In this document: positions 43,356-52,473 of the stretch, in pieces
Layout: the number at the start of each line of letters is the position of its first letter
Numbering within the stretch: position 1 is the first letter of the stretch
Assembly (NCBI GenBank): GCA_964536805.1
Contig: CAZHYQ010000002.1
Span: 124,001-188,000 of the forward strand
DNA from: Longilinea sp964536805
Lineage (GTDB): Bacteria; Chloroflexota; Anaerolineae; Anaerolineales; Anaerolineaceae
Direction of reading: 5' to 3'
DNA: 64,000 nt
Program-made: the position numbers and the translations under genes
The notes under the pieces: generated by a model
What the model was told of the DNA's origin: nothing
The model's database searches: none
Seen by the model: the letters and a program-made list of their open reading frames with translations, nothing else

Positions 43356-43961
43356 TTACTTCTCCACCGCGATACGCCACAAATACAATGAGGCAACTGA
43401 ACCGTAGGGTGAATAAATCTGACGATGGCGATCAAATCGCGCCTTATCCAAGGATTCGTACCCATAAAGAATCTGCATGCCGCGCCGGATGGCCAGATCG
43501 TTCCAACTGACCACGTCCGGCCGCTGCATGGAAAAAATCATCAACATCTCGGCGGTCCAAACGCCGATACCGGGCAGTGAAGAAAGGTGCGCCACCACAT
43601 CGTCATCGCTCATTTCAGCCAACGCTTCCAGGTTTAGCTCTCCGCTATCCACAATTTCCGCAGTGCCATGAATATACCGGGCTTTCCGCATGGACATGCC
43701 GCATTGTTGGATTTCTTCGACCGGAATACCGGCTAAATTTTCAGGCTGGATTGGCGAAAATCGCTCCAGCATGCGTCCCCAAACAGTGGCGGCGGCTTTG
43801 CTTGATATTTGCTGAGCAACGATGGCATTCACCAACGCCTCAAACAGATTGGCATTTACACCACGGTGGATCATCCCAATTCGGTCAATTGCCAGGGCCA
43901 GTTTATCATCCCTGGTTTTTAAGTACCGGATTTCATCTACACCATATTGAAAATAATTCAT
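43356..43961 (-). CDS. DNA-3-methyladenine glycosylase, AlkA/HhH-GPD family
   Basis: 201 residues. Helix-hairpin-helix at 129-140 (LPGIGVWTAEML) and catalytic Asp155 in SWNDLAIRRG. Removes alkylated purines to start base-excision repair. Shorter than E. coli AlkA since it lacks the N-terminal TBP-like domain, which is usual for this subfamily. No Fe-S cysteines at the C-terminus, so not an EndoIII. Confidence 0.92.
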   Translation of the reverse strand: MNYFQYGVDEIRYLKTRDDKLALAIDRIGMIHRGVNANLFEALVNAIVAQQISSKAAATVWGRMLERFSPIQPENLAGIPVEEIQQCGMSMRKARYIHGTAEIVDSGELNLEALAEMSDDDVVAHLSSLPGIGVWTAEMLMIFSMQRPDVVSWNDLAIRRGMQILYGYESLDKARFDRHRQIYSPYGSVASLYLWRIAVEK

Positions 43962-44096
43962 CAGAATCCGCGGTTTTTTGAATGCCCGGGTTTACCTGCT
44001 CCTTTTATAGAAATAAGTCACCCAGTAATCTTTGCTTTTTAATTTACATGTAGGACAAACGATCCGCCTGTTTCGAGTTCGTTATCCAAATCTGTG

Positions 44097-44849
44097 TCAA
44101 TTTGCGAGAATAGCGCCGGAATGAATCGTAGCGCAATTCGCCTTGCATGCCACTGCCGCTGCGAAACCGGGATAGGATGGTAAATCGATCAAGCGCCAAT
44201 CTTGCGGCAGGCCATACTGCAAAGGACAATCCAGCAGAACCGGCTTTTCCGGTTCGATGGAGACCAGGAAATCAGTCAACGGTAAACTCAATCCACAACC
44301 CACAGCTTTTAGCCAGGCTTCCTTGCGGGTCCAGGTTCGAAAAAACGCCGCTTTTCTTTCGTGCGAAGGCAACAATTCCAGCGCCAATCTTTCATAAGGA
44401 GCAAAAAACTGGGTGGCTAGCGCCATTGGATCCAGATCATCTCGCTCTTTTTCAAGGTCCACCCCAACTTCGCTGCCGCGGCTGATGGCAAACAGCGCTG
44501 AAGCGGAACTATGGGATACCGAAAATGTTAACCCATCTATTCCAGGATTCGCCAGAAAAGGTTTACCCTGCCGGGCCGCTTGGAAAACAATGCCGTCAGG
44601 GCTAATATCCAGGTAGGCAGACAGCAGACATCGCAACAAACATCGCCTGGCAATAAAATGGCGGGCATCACGCCTGAACCGGTACAGCTTTGCGCGAGTC
44701 AATTCTTCGGTCGAAAGAATCTCTTGCGGTAATTTGTCGTGGAGTGAATCAAGATCCGCATACCAAACATGAATTCCATCTTGGGTAAACTCCGAATCTC
44801 CGGCCCTGATTGGCCAGTGGATATCCCCGCAAAACGGAAGCATAGGCAA
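44097..44849 (-). CDS. Sfp-type 4'-phosphopantetheinyl transferase
   Basis: 250 residues, the Sfp-like long form. Mg2+/CoA motif GVDLE with Asp131 and Glu133, and WTRKEAWLKAVG at 173-184 with Glu177 and Lys181. It transfers the phosphopantetheine arm of CoA to carrier-protein serines, here most probably Ser634 and Ser1687 of the NRPS. Start is TTG 44849 or ATG 44843, 5-11 nt after the NRPS stop, so the two genes are co-transcribed. Confidence 0.94.
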   Translation of the reverse strand: MPMLPFCGDIHWPIRAGDSEFTQDGIHVWYADLDSLHDKLPQEILSTEELTRAKLYRFRRDARHFIARRCLLRCLLSAYLDISPDGIVFQAARQGKPFLANPGIDGLTFSVSHSSASALFAISRGSEVGVDLEKERDDLDPMALATQFFAPYERLALELLPSHERKAAFFRTWTRKEAWLKAVGCGLSLPLTDFLVSIEPEKPVLLDCPLQYGLPQDWRLIDLPSYPGFAAAVACKANCATIHSGAILAN

Positions 44850-44854
44850 CGATC

Positions 44855-47800
44855 TTAATCCAGGAATTCATTCAGTGCGCGCGAAAACTCTTGCGCATGC
44901 GGGTCTGTGGTTAAGGTCGTATTCGACCCTGGAACGCTTCGGATTTCCAAACCTCCTCCAGCCAACGGCGCCCAACAGAGGCTATCGTCAAACGAGCAAA
45001 TCAGCGGTTGGCGGGGAGTGCGAAACAGTGTTATTTTGCCAAGGTAGGGTTTGGGAAAGTACTTATCCAGCGCCTGATTAAAATTCAATTCGTAATTGGT
45101 AATGGTTTCACGCTGGTATTCAGGAATCCTGGCTGCCCGTGTCCGAATAGCCCTGGCTGAAACGCCAGATGGTGTTGATGGAATGACCTTTGGTCGAATT
45201 TTAATTCCTAACCATGTTTTTAGGGCTGTCACGGTTATGCTAATCCGCAGCCACATTTCCTCCCAGCGCAGCTGGAAGAAATCCCGCGACCATTCCGGTA
45301 AATTGTCAAAAAAGGCCGCTAAATTCTTCCTGGAAAACTTGAAGTGATAATAATCCGAATTTGGCGGGGGTTGGTTAATGATTGCCAGCAGATCCACCTT
45401 TTCGCCTTGCCTTAAGAGCTGTTGTGCCATCTCGAAGGCAACTACGCCGCCGATGCAAAAACCGCCGATTTTATAGGGTCCCTGTGGTTGAACCTTTCGG
45501 ATCTCGGCGATATATAACGTTGCCATTTCCTCAATCGACCCAAGCGGTTCCTGAATTCCGTCCAGACCGCGGGCACGCAAACCGTAAAAAGGCTGATCGA
45601 CGCCAAGGTGTTCCGACCACCGTTTGAAACCAATCACATCCCCGCCAAATGGGTGAACAAGAAACAATGGCAGTTTTCGTCCCTTCGGCTGCATCGGCAC
45701 CAAAACTGGCCAATCGGTTCCATCTTTTTGTGAAATGATGGCGCTGGCCAGGTGGCGGATGGTCGGGTCTTCGAAAATAGTTGTCAGAGGCAATACTTTA
45801 CCAAAGCGGGTGTGGATTTCTGCAAAAAGCCGTGCTGCCAGCAACGAATGCCCACCCAGGTCGAAGAAGCTTTGAGTGATTCCAATTGGTTGTACATTCA
45901 AGAGCCGTTCCCAGATTTTTACAAGTGCCATTTCCACATCATTCGCAGGTGGGACATACTCACCTGCCTCGATGGAGATTGAGTCAGGTTCTGGTAACGC
46001 GCGCCGGTCGATTTTTCCATTTGGTGTCAAGGGAAACTGATCCATGATAACGAAGGCAGCTGGAATCATATACCCGGGCAGTTTTTGTTTCAGTCTATCG
46101 CGTAGTGCCGGCAAATCGATTTCTGCATTCGGTTGCTTTATCAGGTAACCCACCAGTTGCTCTTCCCTGCTGCCATCTGAACGGGGAATAACCACTACAT
46201 CCTTTACAAGACCGCTCTCTTGAATGACCTGTTCGATTTCACCCAGTTCAATTCGATAGCCGCGCAGCTTAACCTGGTTATCAACCCTTCCCATGAATTC
46301 AATCTGCCCGTCCTGCAGGAAGCGGCCCAGGTCGCCTGTCCGGTAAAGCCTTGAATTGCCAGAAAGATCGAATGGGTTGGGTACAAATTTTTCCGAAGTT
46401 AACGCGGGCAAGTTCAGGTAGCCGCGTGCCAGTCCGTCACCGCCGATATATATTTCGCCGGTCCGGCCAATCGGCACCGGGTGCCGACTCTCATCCAAAA
46501 TAAAGACCTGGGTATTTGCAATTGGCCGGCCAATGGTAATTAATTGCGTGGGCGATGTTATTTTCAGCAGGGTTGACCAGATGGTTGTCTCGGTCGGCCC
46601 GTACATATTCCAGAGCGAGCCGCAACGGGATAACAATCCTGCGGCCAGGTCCGGCGGCAGTGCCTCGCCGCCGCACAAAATCTTCAAACGCCGATCGCCG
46701 GTCCATCCGGAGGAAATAAGTAGCTTCCAAGTGGCGGGAGTAGCCTGCATCATTGTGGCACCAAATTGGCGCATGGCTTCCATCAGCCGGAAACCATCCG
46801 CAGCGGTTTCGCTGCTGACCAGTTTTACCTGTGCCCCGCTGATGAGTGGGAGATACAACTCCAAACCTGCAATGTCGAATGATAATGATGTAACCGAGAG
46901 CAAAATGTCAGCTTCCGTCAAACCAGGCTCGCGCTGTATGGATGATAGAAAATTAACCAGCCCGCGCTGCAGTACCTGCACACCTTTTGGCCGACCAGTT
47001 GACCCGGAAGTGTAAATAACATAAGCCAGGTTTTCAGCGTGGCTCATGGGAGGTAAACGTTGGTCGCTGAGTCGTCCAATGGATTCACCTTCCTTGTCCA
47101 GGCAAACCAATTTTGCCGTTGTGGAAGGAAAAAGGTGAACCAGCGCGCTTTGTGTCAGCAAAATTGGGGCCGCTGAATTCTCCAACATGTAAGACAAACG
47201 CTCAGGCGGGAAGGATGGATCGAGCGGCACATATGCACCGCCTGCCTTGAGAATGGCAAGCAGACTGACGAGCATGTTAATTCCGCGCGGCAGGCAAAGT
47301 CCCACCAGAGTTTCAGCCCCAACACCTTCTCCGCGAAGGTAATGAGCCAGGCGGTTCGCGCGCCGGTCAAGCTCCAGGTAGGATATTTGTCGTTCCTCAT
47401 CGCTGGCAGCAACCCGTTCAGGGTTGCGGTCAACCTGCGCCTCGAACAAGGATTGAACAGTTGCGCTAGGCGGATAATCCTGCTGCGTATTGTTCCAATC
47501 CTGGAGCACCAGTTGGCGATCGGGGCCGGTCAACATGGGCAAATCTTCGAGCCGGTGCTCAAACGCGGCTGCAATGGTTCCCAACAAGGCCATATATTGG
47601 TTTAGCATGCGCACTACGGTGGCGCGTTCAAACAAATCGGTATTGTAATTAAGGATAACCCGGCGCAATATAGGTGTATCCACCAAAGTCAGTGTCAAAT
47701 CGAATTGAGCCCCGTTGGTATCTACTTCGACGTAGGCGTCCTTAAATTCCTCCCGGTCCACGTCAACCGTCGGAACGTTAATGACATTGAACATCACCTG

Positions 47801-50800
47801 GAAAATGGGCGAACGGCTGATATCTCTGGGTAGGCGGAGTTCTGCCACCAGCGATTCAAAAGGCATATCCTGATGGGCGTACGCGCCAAGGCTGACGTCG
47901 CGGACGCGGGACAAAAATTCTCCCATCGTCGGGTTGCCGTCCAGACGGGTGCGCAGCACCAGTGTGTTGACCAACGTGCCAAGCAGGTTTTCAACTGCCA
48001 GCCACTTGCGGTTGGCAATGGGTACCCCAACTGCCAGATCCTGCTGTCCTGAATACTGGTAAAGCAGCACATAAAAAGCCGATAGTGCTGCCATGAAAAC
48101 TGTTGTGCCACTCTTCCAGCTTAATTGATTGAGTACATCATACAAATCTGCTGGTAAATCAGCTATTATCTGCGATCCATGAAAGGTTTGCACGACTGGC
48201 CGTTTATGATCGGTGAATAGTTCAAGGGCAGGCAAACCGGCCAACTGTTCGCGCCAGTAAGCTGATTCGTTTACCAATACCTGCCCGGTTAACCACTTGC
48301 GCTGCCACGCTGCAAAATCAGCATACTGGATCCCGGGCGGGGGGAGTTGCGGTTCGATCCCTTGTTTGAATGATTCGTAGACCGATTGGAATTCTTGCAG
48401 GAACAAACCTGTTGCCCATGCATCGGTGATGATGTGATGCATGGTAATGCAAAGGACGTTCTCGTCATTTCCCAGGTCGAGAACGGCTGCCCGAAGTAAC
48501 GGCAAAACGCTCAAATCGAAGGGACGGGCTGATTCGCGGTTGACCCATTCTGTCAATTTTGCCTGAGCGTCCGCTCCGGAAAGATCGATTTTTTCAAAAA
48601 CAACTTTTAACGACGGTTCAATCACCTGTACGGGCTGCTCATCCTGAAAGATAAAATATGTGCGCAGAATTTCATGGCGCGCAATCATCCAATCAAGGGT
48701 TGTCTGAAGGATCGCCAGGTCAGCTTTGCCTTTAAAACGGTAGGCAAGCGGGATGTTGTAAGCGGAATTGTTCGGATCCAATTGCTGCACAAACCACATG
48801 CGTTCCTGAGAAAACGAAAGCTCAAGCGGCTGTGCGCGGTCGACGACTTGAATCGGCGGCAGCAGGTTCGCATCGGAATTGCGGATGACTGAATCCAAAT
48901 GGGCGGCTAACTCCACAGGCGTCGGGAAGTCAAACAAAACTTGCGGCTGCAAATTGACTTTAAACCGTTCGCAGATTCGCGATACGGCTTGTGTTCCAAG
49001 GAGAGAATTGCCACCCACCGTAAAGAAATTGTCATTTAGCTGTACCCTGTCCAGGTGCAATACTTCAGCAAAGACAAAACAGATTTCCTGCTCGATGGGA
49101 TTCAGCGGTTCAGTGGTTGTTTTTGCATTGACCGTTTCGGAGGATTGACTCAAATGACTGATGCCAACACTAGGCATTTTGCCTGATAGATATGCATCCC
49201 GGCATTTAAACCTTTGCACCTTGCCAATGCCTGTGCGCGGTATACTGCCGGGCGGAGCAATGACAACTGCTTCCACTGGAAGGTGCATTTCCCTGGCAAT
49301 ACTAAGGCGCACGGCGCGTGCAATTTCTTCAACATTTGGATTCAGGACGTCTTTGCGATGTTCCAAAATAATTACTACTTTTTCCTCACCATTAATCGAT
49401 ATGCTGAAAGCAGCACTGGTTCCTTGTTGGATATCGGGATGAGCTTTCTCAGAAATGACCTCAATGTCAGTGGGGTAATAATTCCGTCCGTACAGGATGA
49501 TCATATCCTTGTAGCGGCCGGTGATGAATAAATTGCCATCATGGAGGAAACCCAGGTCGCCAGTACGCAAAAACGGACCATCGCCAGTGTCGGAAAGCCT
49601 GGCTCTAAATATGTTTTCTGTTTCGACCGGTTTCTTCCAATAACCATGCGATACAATCGGGCCCGAAACCCAGATTTCACCAATCTGGTCGTCACTGCAC
49701 CGCACCAGTTTTAAAGGGTCAACGATGGCGATTTTTGTGGATGGCACGGAAATGCCGCAAGAAACCACATCCAGCCCATCCGGATCGCCAGTGGCTAAGA
49801 CAGTGACCCGATTGTCATGAGATGCATTGCGTGAGATGGTTATTTTGCTCTTGCCAGACTGGCGATCAAAAAAACTCACCATCGGAGCTTCCGTCAGGCC
49901 GTAGACCGCTGTCATAGCTGCCGGATTAAACCCGCTGCCGGAAAATGCTTGTGTAAATTTCTCCAGGGTGCTGGCTCTAACTGGTTCAGCCCCATTCGCA
50001 ACGATCCGCCAACTGGAGAGGTCCAGATTGGCTTTTTCCTCGGCGGTAGCCAACGAAGCGCATAAATCCAGAGCAAAATTCGGAGCACCACTGGTGGTAA
50101 CATGGTGCCGGCTGATTGCCCTCAGCCAACTCATTGGATTGGAGGAGAATAATTCTGGGGTAAGGATAATTTCCGGTATTTCCAAATAAATCGGGCTTAG
50201 GACTGAGCTGAACAAACCGGAAATGTGGCTAAAAGGGGCCCAGGAGAGTCCCCGGTCTTGCGGAGTAAGGTGAAATCCACCCTGCATGTCAAGCAAGGCT
50301 TGTCTCAAATTGCCATGACTCAATTCCACGCCAGCCGGAGCGCGTGTTGAACCGGATGTGTACATAATGAATGCCAGTGAATCGGCCGTGATGGCAGGTG
50401 GTTGCCATGTCAGGCTGCGCCCAGCTTCAGAAATGTCATCTGTTGTTAGCCAACGAATCGAAGCAAGCTGGTCGGGCAATGGGGCCAATTTATGGAGCCG
50501 GTCAAAATCAATCAATTTACTCAAAATGAGAGAGGCATCCGCATCGGCTGCGACGCGCGCCAGGTTTTGTATTCCAGCTGCGTCACGTGGAATGTAAACC
50601 GGTACAGCAATGGCGCCGGCATAAAGGCAGCCCAAAATAGTAAACAAGTATTCCGGGTTGGTCGAATACAGCAAAAGGGCGCGATCGCCTGGAATAATTT
50701 TAGATTGCAACCAGGCGGCGACTTTACGCGCTTCCTGATCCACCTGGCTGTATGTGAGTGTTACTTCTGTTTTCTCATCTTCCGCCAGAAAGAAACAGAA

Positions 50801-50905
50801 AGGTCGATCGGGACGTTCGTTCGCCAACCTTGTTAAGAAATCCGATAGAATTGAATCGCTTTTTTCTGAAGATTGTTTGATCATGCCATTAACCGAATTA
50901 ACCAT
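44855..50905 (-). CDS. Lipopeptide synthetase: FAAL-PCP-C-A-PCP-TE
   Basis: 2016 residues, a complete one-enzyme assembly line. FAAL 1-600: YTSGSTRAPAG near 186 and GRYKDMIILYGRNYYPTDIE. PCP1: GGNS with Ser634. Condensation ~700-1150: HHIITDAW with His824 and Asp828. Adenylation ~1160-1660: YTSGSTGRPKG near 1301; the specificity residues read D-I-L-Q-L-G-M-I-W plus Lys, a near match to known glycine codes. PCP2: Ser1687. Thioesterase ~1720-2016: GFCIGG, so the nucleophile is Cys1817 instead of Ser. Predicted to activate a fatty acid, join it to glycine and release the N-acyl product. ATG 50905 has AGGTG 7-8 nt upstream. Confidence 0.93.
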   Translation of the reverse strand: MVNSVNGMIKQSSEKSDSILSDFLTRLANERPDRPFCFFLAEDEKTEVTLTYSQVDQEARKVAAWLQSKIIPGDRALLLYSTNPEYLFTILGCLYAGAIAVPVYIPRDAAGIQNLARVAADADASLILSKLIDFDRLHKLAPLPDQLASIRWLTTDDISEAGRSLTWQPPAITADSLAFIMYTSGSTRAPAGVELSHGNLRQALLDMQGGFHLTPQDRGLSWAPFSHISGLFSSVLSPIYLEIPEIILTPELFSSNPMSWLRAISRHHVTTSGAPNFALDLCASLATAEEKANLDLSSWRIVANGAEPVRASTLEKFTQAFSGSGFNPAAMTAVYGLTEAPMVSFFDRQSGKSKITISRNASHDNRVTVLATGDPDGLDVVSCGISVPSTKIAIVDPLKLVRCSDDQIGEIWVSGPIVSHGYWKKPVETENIFRARLSDTGDGPFLRTGDLGFLHDGNLFITGRYKDMIILYGRNYYPTDIEVISEKAHPDIQQGTSAAFSISINGEEKVVIILEHRKDVLNPNVEEIARAVRLSIAREMHLPVEAVVIAPPGSIPRTGIGKVQRFKCRDAYLSGKMPSVGISHLSQSSETVNAKTTTEPLNPIEQEICFVFAEVLHLDRVQLNDNFFTVGGNSLLGTQAVSRICERFKVNLQPQVLFDFPTPVELAAHLDSVIRNSDANLLPPIQVVDRAQPLELSFSQERMWFVQQLDPNNSAYNIPLAYRFKGKADLAILQTTLDWMIARHEILRTYFIFQDEQPVQVIEPSLKVVFEKIDLSGADAQAKLTEWVNRESARPFDLSVLPLLRAAVLDLGNDENVLCITMHHIITDAWATGLFLQEFQSVYESFKQGIEPQLPPPGIQYADFAAWQRKWLTGQVLVNESAYWREQLAGLPALELFTDHKRPVVQTFHGSQIIADLPADLYDVLNQLSWKSGTTVFMAALSAFYVLLYQYSGQQDLAVGVPIANRKWLAVENLLGTLVNTLVLRTRLDGNPTMGEFLSRVRDVSLGAYAHQDMPFESLVAELRLPRDISRSPIFQVMFNVINVPTVDVDREEFKDAYVEVDTNGAQFDLTLTLVDTPILRRVILNYNTDLFERATVVRMLNQYMALLGTIAAAFEHRLEDLPMLTGPDRQLVLQDWNNTQQDYPPSATVQSLFEAQVDRNPERVAASDEERQISYLELDRRANRLAHYLRGEGVGAETLVGLCLPRGINMLVSLLAILKAGGAYVPLDPSFPPERLSYMLENSAAPILLTQSALVHLFPSTTAKLVCLDKEGESIGRLSDQRLPPMSHAENLAYVIYTSGSTGRPKGVQVLQRGLVNFLSSIQREPGLTEADILLSVTSLSFDIAGLELYLPLISGAQVKLVSSETAADGFRLMEAMRQFGATMMQATPATWKLLISSGWTGDRRLKILCGGEALPPDLAAGLLSRCGSLWNMYGPTETTIWSTLLKITSPTQLITIGRPIANTQVFILDESRHPVPIGRTGEIYIGGDGLARGYLNLPALTSEKFVPNPFDLSGNSRLYRTGDLGRFLQDGQIEFMGRVDNQVKLRGYRIELGEIEQVIQESGLVKDVVVIPRSDGSREEQLVGYLIKQPNAEIDLPALRDRLKQKLPGYMIPAAFVIMDQFPLTPNGKIDRRALPEPDSISIEAGEYVPPANDVEMALVKIWERLLNVQPIGITQSFFDLGGHSLLAARLFAEIHTRFGKVLPLTTIFEDPTIRHLASAIISQKDGTDWPVLVPMQPKGRKLPLFLVHPFGGDVIGFKRWSEHLGVDQPFYGLRARGLDGIQEPLGSIEEMATLYIAEIRKVQPQGPYKIGGFCIGGVVAFEMAQQLLRQGEKVDLLAIINQPPPNSDYYHFKFSRKNLAAFFDNLPEWSRDFFQLRWEEMWLRISITVTALKTWLGIKIRPKVIPSTPSGVSARAIRTRAARIPEYQRETITNYELNFNQALDKYFPKPYLGKITLFRTPRQPLICSFDDSLCWAPLAGGGLEIRSVPGSNTTLTTDPHAQEFSRALNEFLD

Positions 50906-51076
50906 AAAAAGACACCTATGAAAGGAATCGTGCGAAAGGTGAAATTTCGGTCAAAAAACGATCTGCAAATCCAATTGTTTTTCGGTCCAATTCAATACCC
51001 CCTAGGTTTGAGAAGGTCCAATTTTAATGGGAGAACTTCAATAATAGCCCAATAAACAGACTATCATCGTCCCCTT

Positions 51077-51093
51077 TGGGATTAATAATCCCA
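51077..51093. promoter_or_regulatory. 17-bp palindrome in the leader of the lipopeptide synthetase gene
   Basis: TGGGATT-AAT-AATCCCA, perfect 7-bp arms, about 50 nt downstream of the predicted transcription start; candidate repressor site. Confidence 0.4.
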
Positions 51094-51146
51094 TATTTAT
51101 GGCATAGTAACCAAATGTTTATGACGCTAAATAGCCAATTAGGATT

Positions 51147-51174
51147 ATTATACGTGAAAACAAGCTAATTTCAA
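51147..51174 (-). promoter_or_regulatory. Candidate promoter of the lipopeptide synthetase operon
   Basis: Minus strand TTGAAA (51169-51174), 16-nt spacer, perfect TATAAT (51147-51152). Leads to a leader of roughly 235 nt. Confidence 0.55.
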
Positions 51175-51191
51175 TAGCTATCAATTTTGAT

Positions 51192-51677
51192 TTATTGATC
51201 GATTAAGTAGTTGGTCCCTTGCGCCAAATGATCTCGCCAGGCGCGAATTGCCGCTGTGTGGATGGGATAATGTTTAAAGGAATCGTAACCCAGACGCCGG
51301 CGGAAACGCGTTTCAGTGACTAATTGTTCTTCGGGAATATTGGAAAGATACTCGATGAGTTTCTGATGGGTAGTAGCAGCTTCTCGTAGGACTTCAGAAA
51401 GTGATATGCTCCGCTTCAACTCCGTCATTTGCGCGTTGAAGGCATCGATGCCGCCATAAAGGACGGAATAACGCGGAGGGCGTTCCCCTCGCAAAATGAG
51501 GGGAAGGTGTTTCAACGATTCCTCCTCCCACCAGCTCACATGAGCGATGAGATCCTTCACCGACCAATCACCCGTCACGCCAGCCTGTGTTAATTGAGGT
51601 TCGCTCAAACCGGAGTATGCCAGAACGAACTCATTCCAGGTCGTTTCGATTTTTTCCAGTACCTGCTGCCGTTTCAA
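51192..51677 (-). CDS. DinB/ClbS-DfsB-like four-helix protein
   Basis: 161 residues from a TTG start with AGAGGT upstream. Features of the DinB/DfsB superfamily: TGDWSVKDLIAHVSWWEEE (about 35-55) with the metal-type His, and YDSFKHYPIHTAAIRAWRDHL near the C-terminus. ClbS of this superfamily protects producers against colibactin, but most members have unknown roles. It lies directly upstream of the lipopeptide operon on the same strand, with its own gap of 286 bp. Confidence 0.75.
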   Translation of the reverse strand: MKRQQVLEKIETTWNEFVLAYSGLSEPQLTQAGVTGDWSVKDLIAHVSWWEEESLKHLPLILRGERPPRYSVLYGGIDAFNAQMTELKRSISLSEVLREAATTHQKLIEYLSNIPEEQLVTETRFRRRLGYDSFKHYPIHTAAIRAWRDHLAQGTNYLIDQ

Positions 51678-51996
51678 TTCAACCTCTGGCCGAAATCATA
51701 ATTTAGGATTACTCCATCCCATGCGAAAATATCTTTGACTCTGAAAGACAATCAATTATACATAACTCATACCGAGGCTTTCGATATTGTAATCGCAGAA
51801 ATAGTGAGGCTTTGCCAACCTGGCGGTCAATTACCGCCAATCCTCAGCCAAATTCTGGCAATGGTATACTGCCGCCTGGTGAATACGCAGCACAATAATT
51901 GACGCGGGATTTGGCTAGCCCAACAGTGCGTTGCAGAGAAAAAACAAACAGCAGAAGCATCGATCCTCTGCTGTTTCCGTTTTATCGCCTTCCGAT
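51678..51996. other. Non-coding region between DinB-like and SHOCT genes
   Basis: About 320 bp with no credible gene; contains the SHOCT-gene terminator at its right end. Confidence 0.5.
51936..51976 (-). terminator. Terminator of the SHOCT gene
   Basis: Minus-strand stem AAACAGCAGA / TCTGCTGTTT (10 bp), loop of 11, followed by GTTTTTTC. Confidence 0.85.
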
Positions 51997-52254
51997 TTAC
52001 TTCCCAATATCTTCCAGCATCTGCAGGTACTGTTCTTTGGTTATTTCGCCGCTGGTATAGCGTGCCTGCAGAATCTGCTTTGGATTCGGTTTTCCCGATT
52101 CCGGCAAAACCTGGTTGGATGTAGATGTGCCGCCGCTCAGCCGGCGCACTGCCCAGACAACCAATAAGATCAAGCCCACCAATATTGCAAGCCCTAAAAT
52201 GCCGCAAAAGAGTATTCCCAGCCCGTGGAAACCGCCATAAAAGCCACGCATCAT
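51997..52254 (-). CDS. Small SHOCT-domain membrane protein
   Basis: 85 residues: one long N-terminal membrane helix (LGILFCGILGLAILVGLILLVVWAV), a short linker, and a C-terminal SHOCT domain (ILQARYTSGEITKEQYLQMLEDI). SHOCT proteins are common small membrane-attached oligomers of unknown role. GAGAGGTGA precedes the double ATG. Confidence 0.88.
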   Translation of the reverse strand: MMRGFYGGFHGLGILFCGILGLAILVGLILLVVWAVRRLSGGTSTSNQVLPESGKPNPKQILQARYTSGEITKEQYLQMLEDIGK

Positions 52255-52473
52255 TTTTCACCTCTCGATATATCTCAATTCATCGTAAGTTGATCATACC
52301 TGATGATCAGTTTAGCAGGAAATTATGAAGGGATTATGAACACGGTAGTCAATTTAAAGCGAGATTCGCTATCAATTCTCTGGTGGAGATCCAGTAAAGC
52401 ATGAATGGGATCAATTTTCCAGCTACACACGTTTTACGGGAGTATAAGAACCGAATTCGAATGGCCGGTCTGG

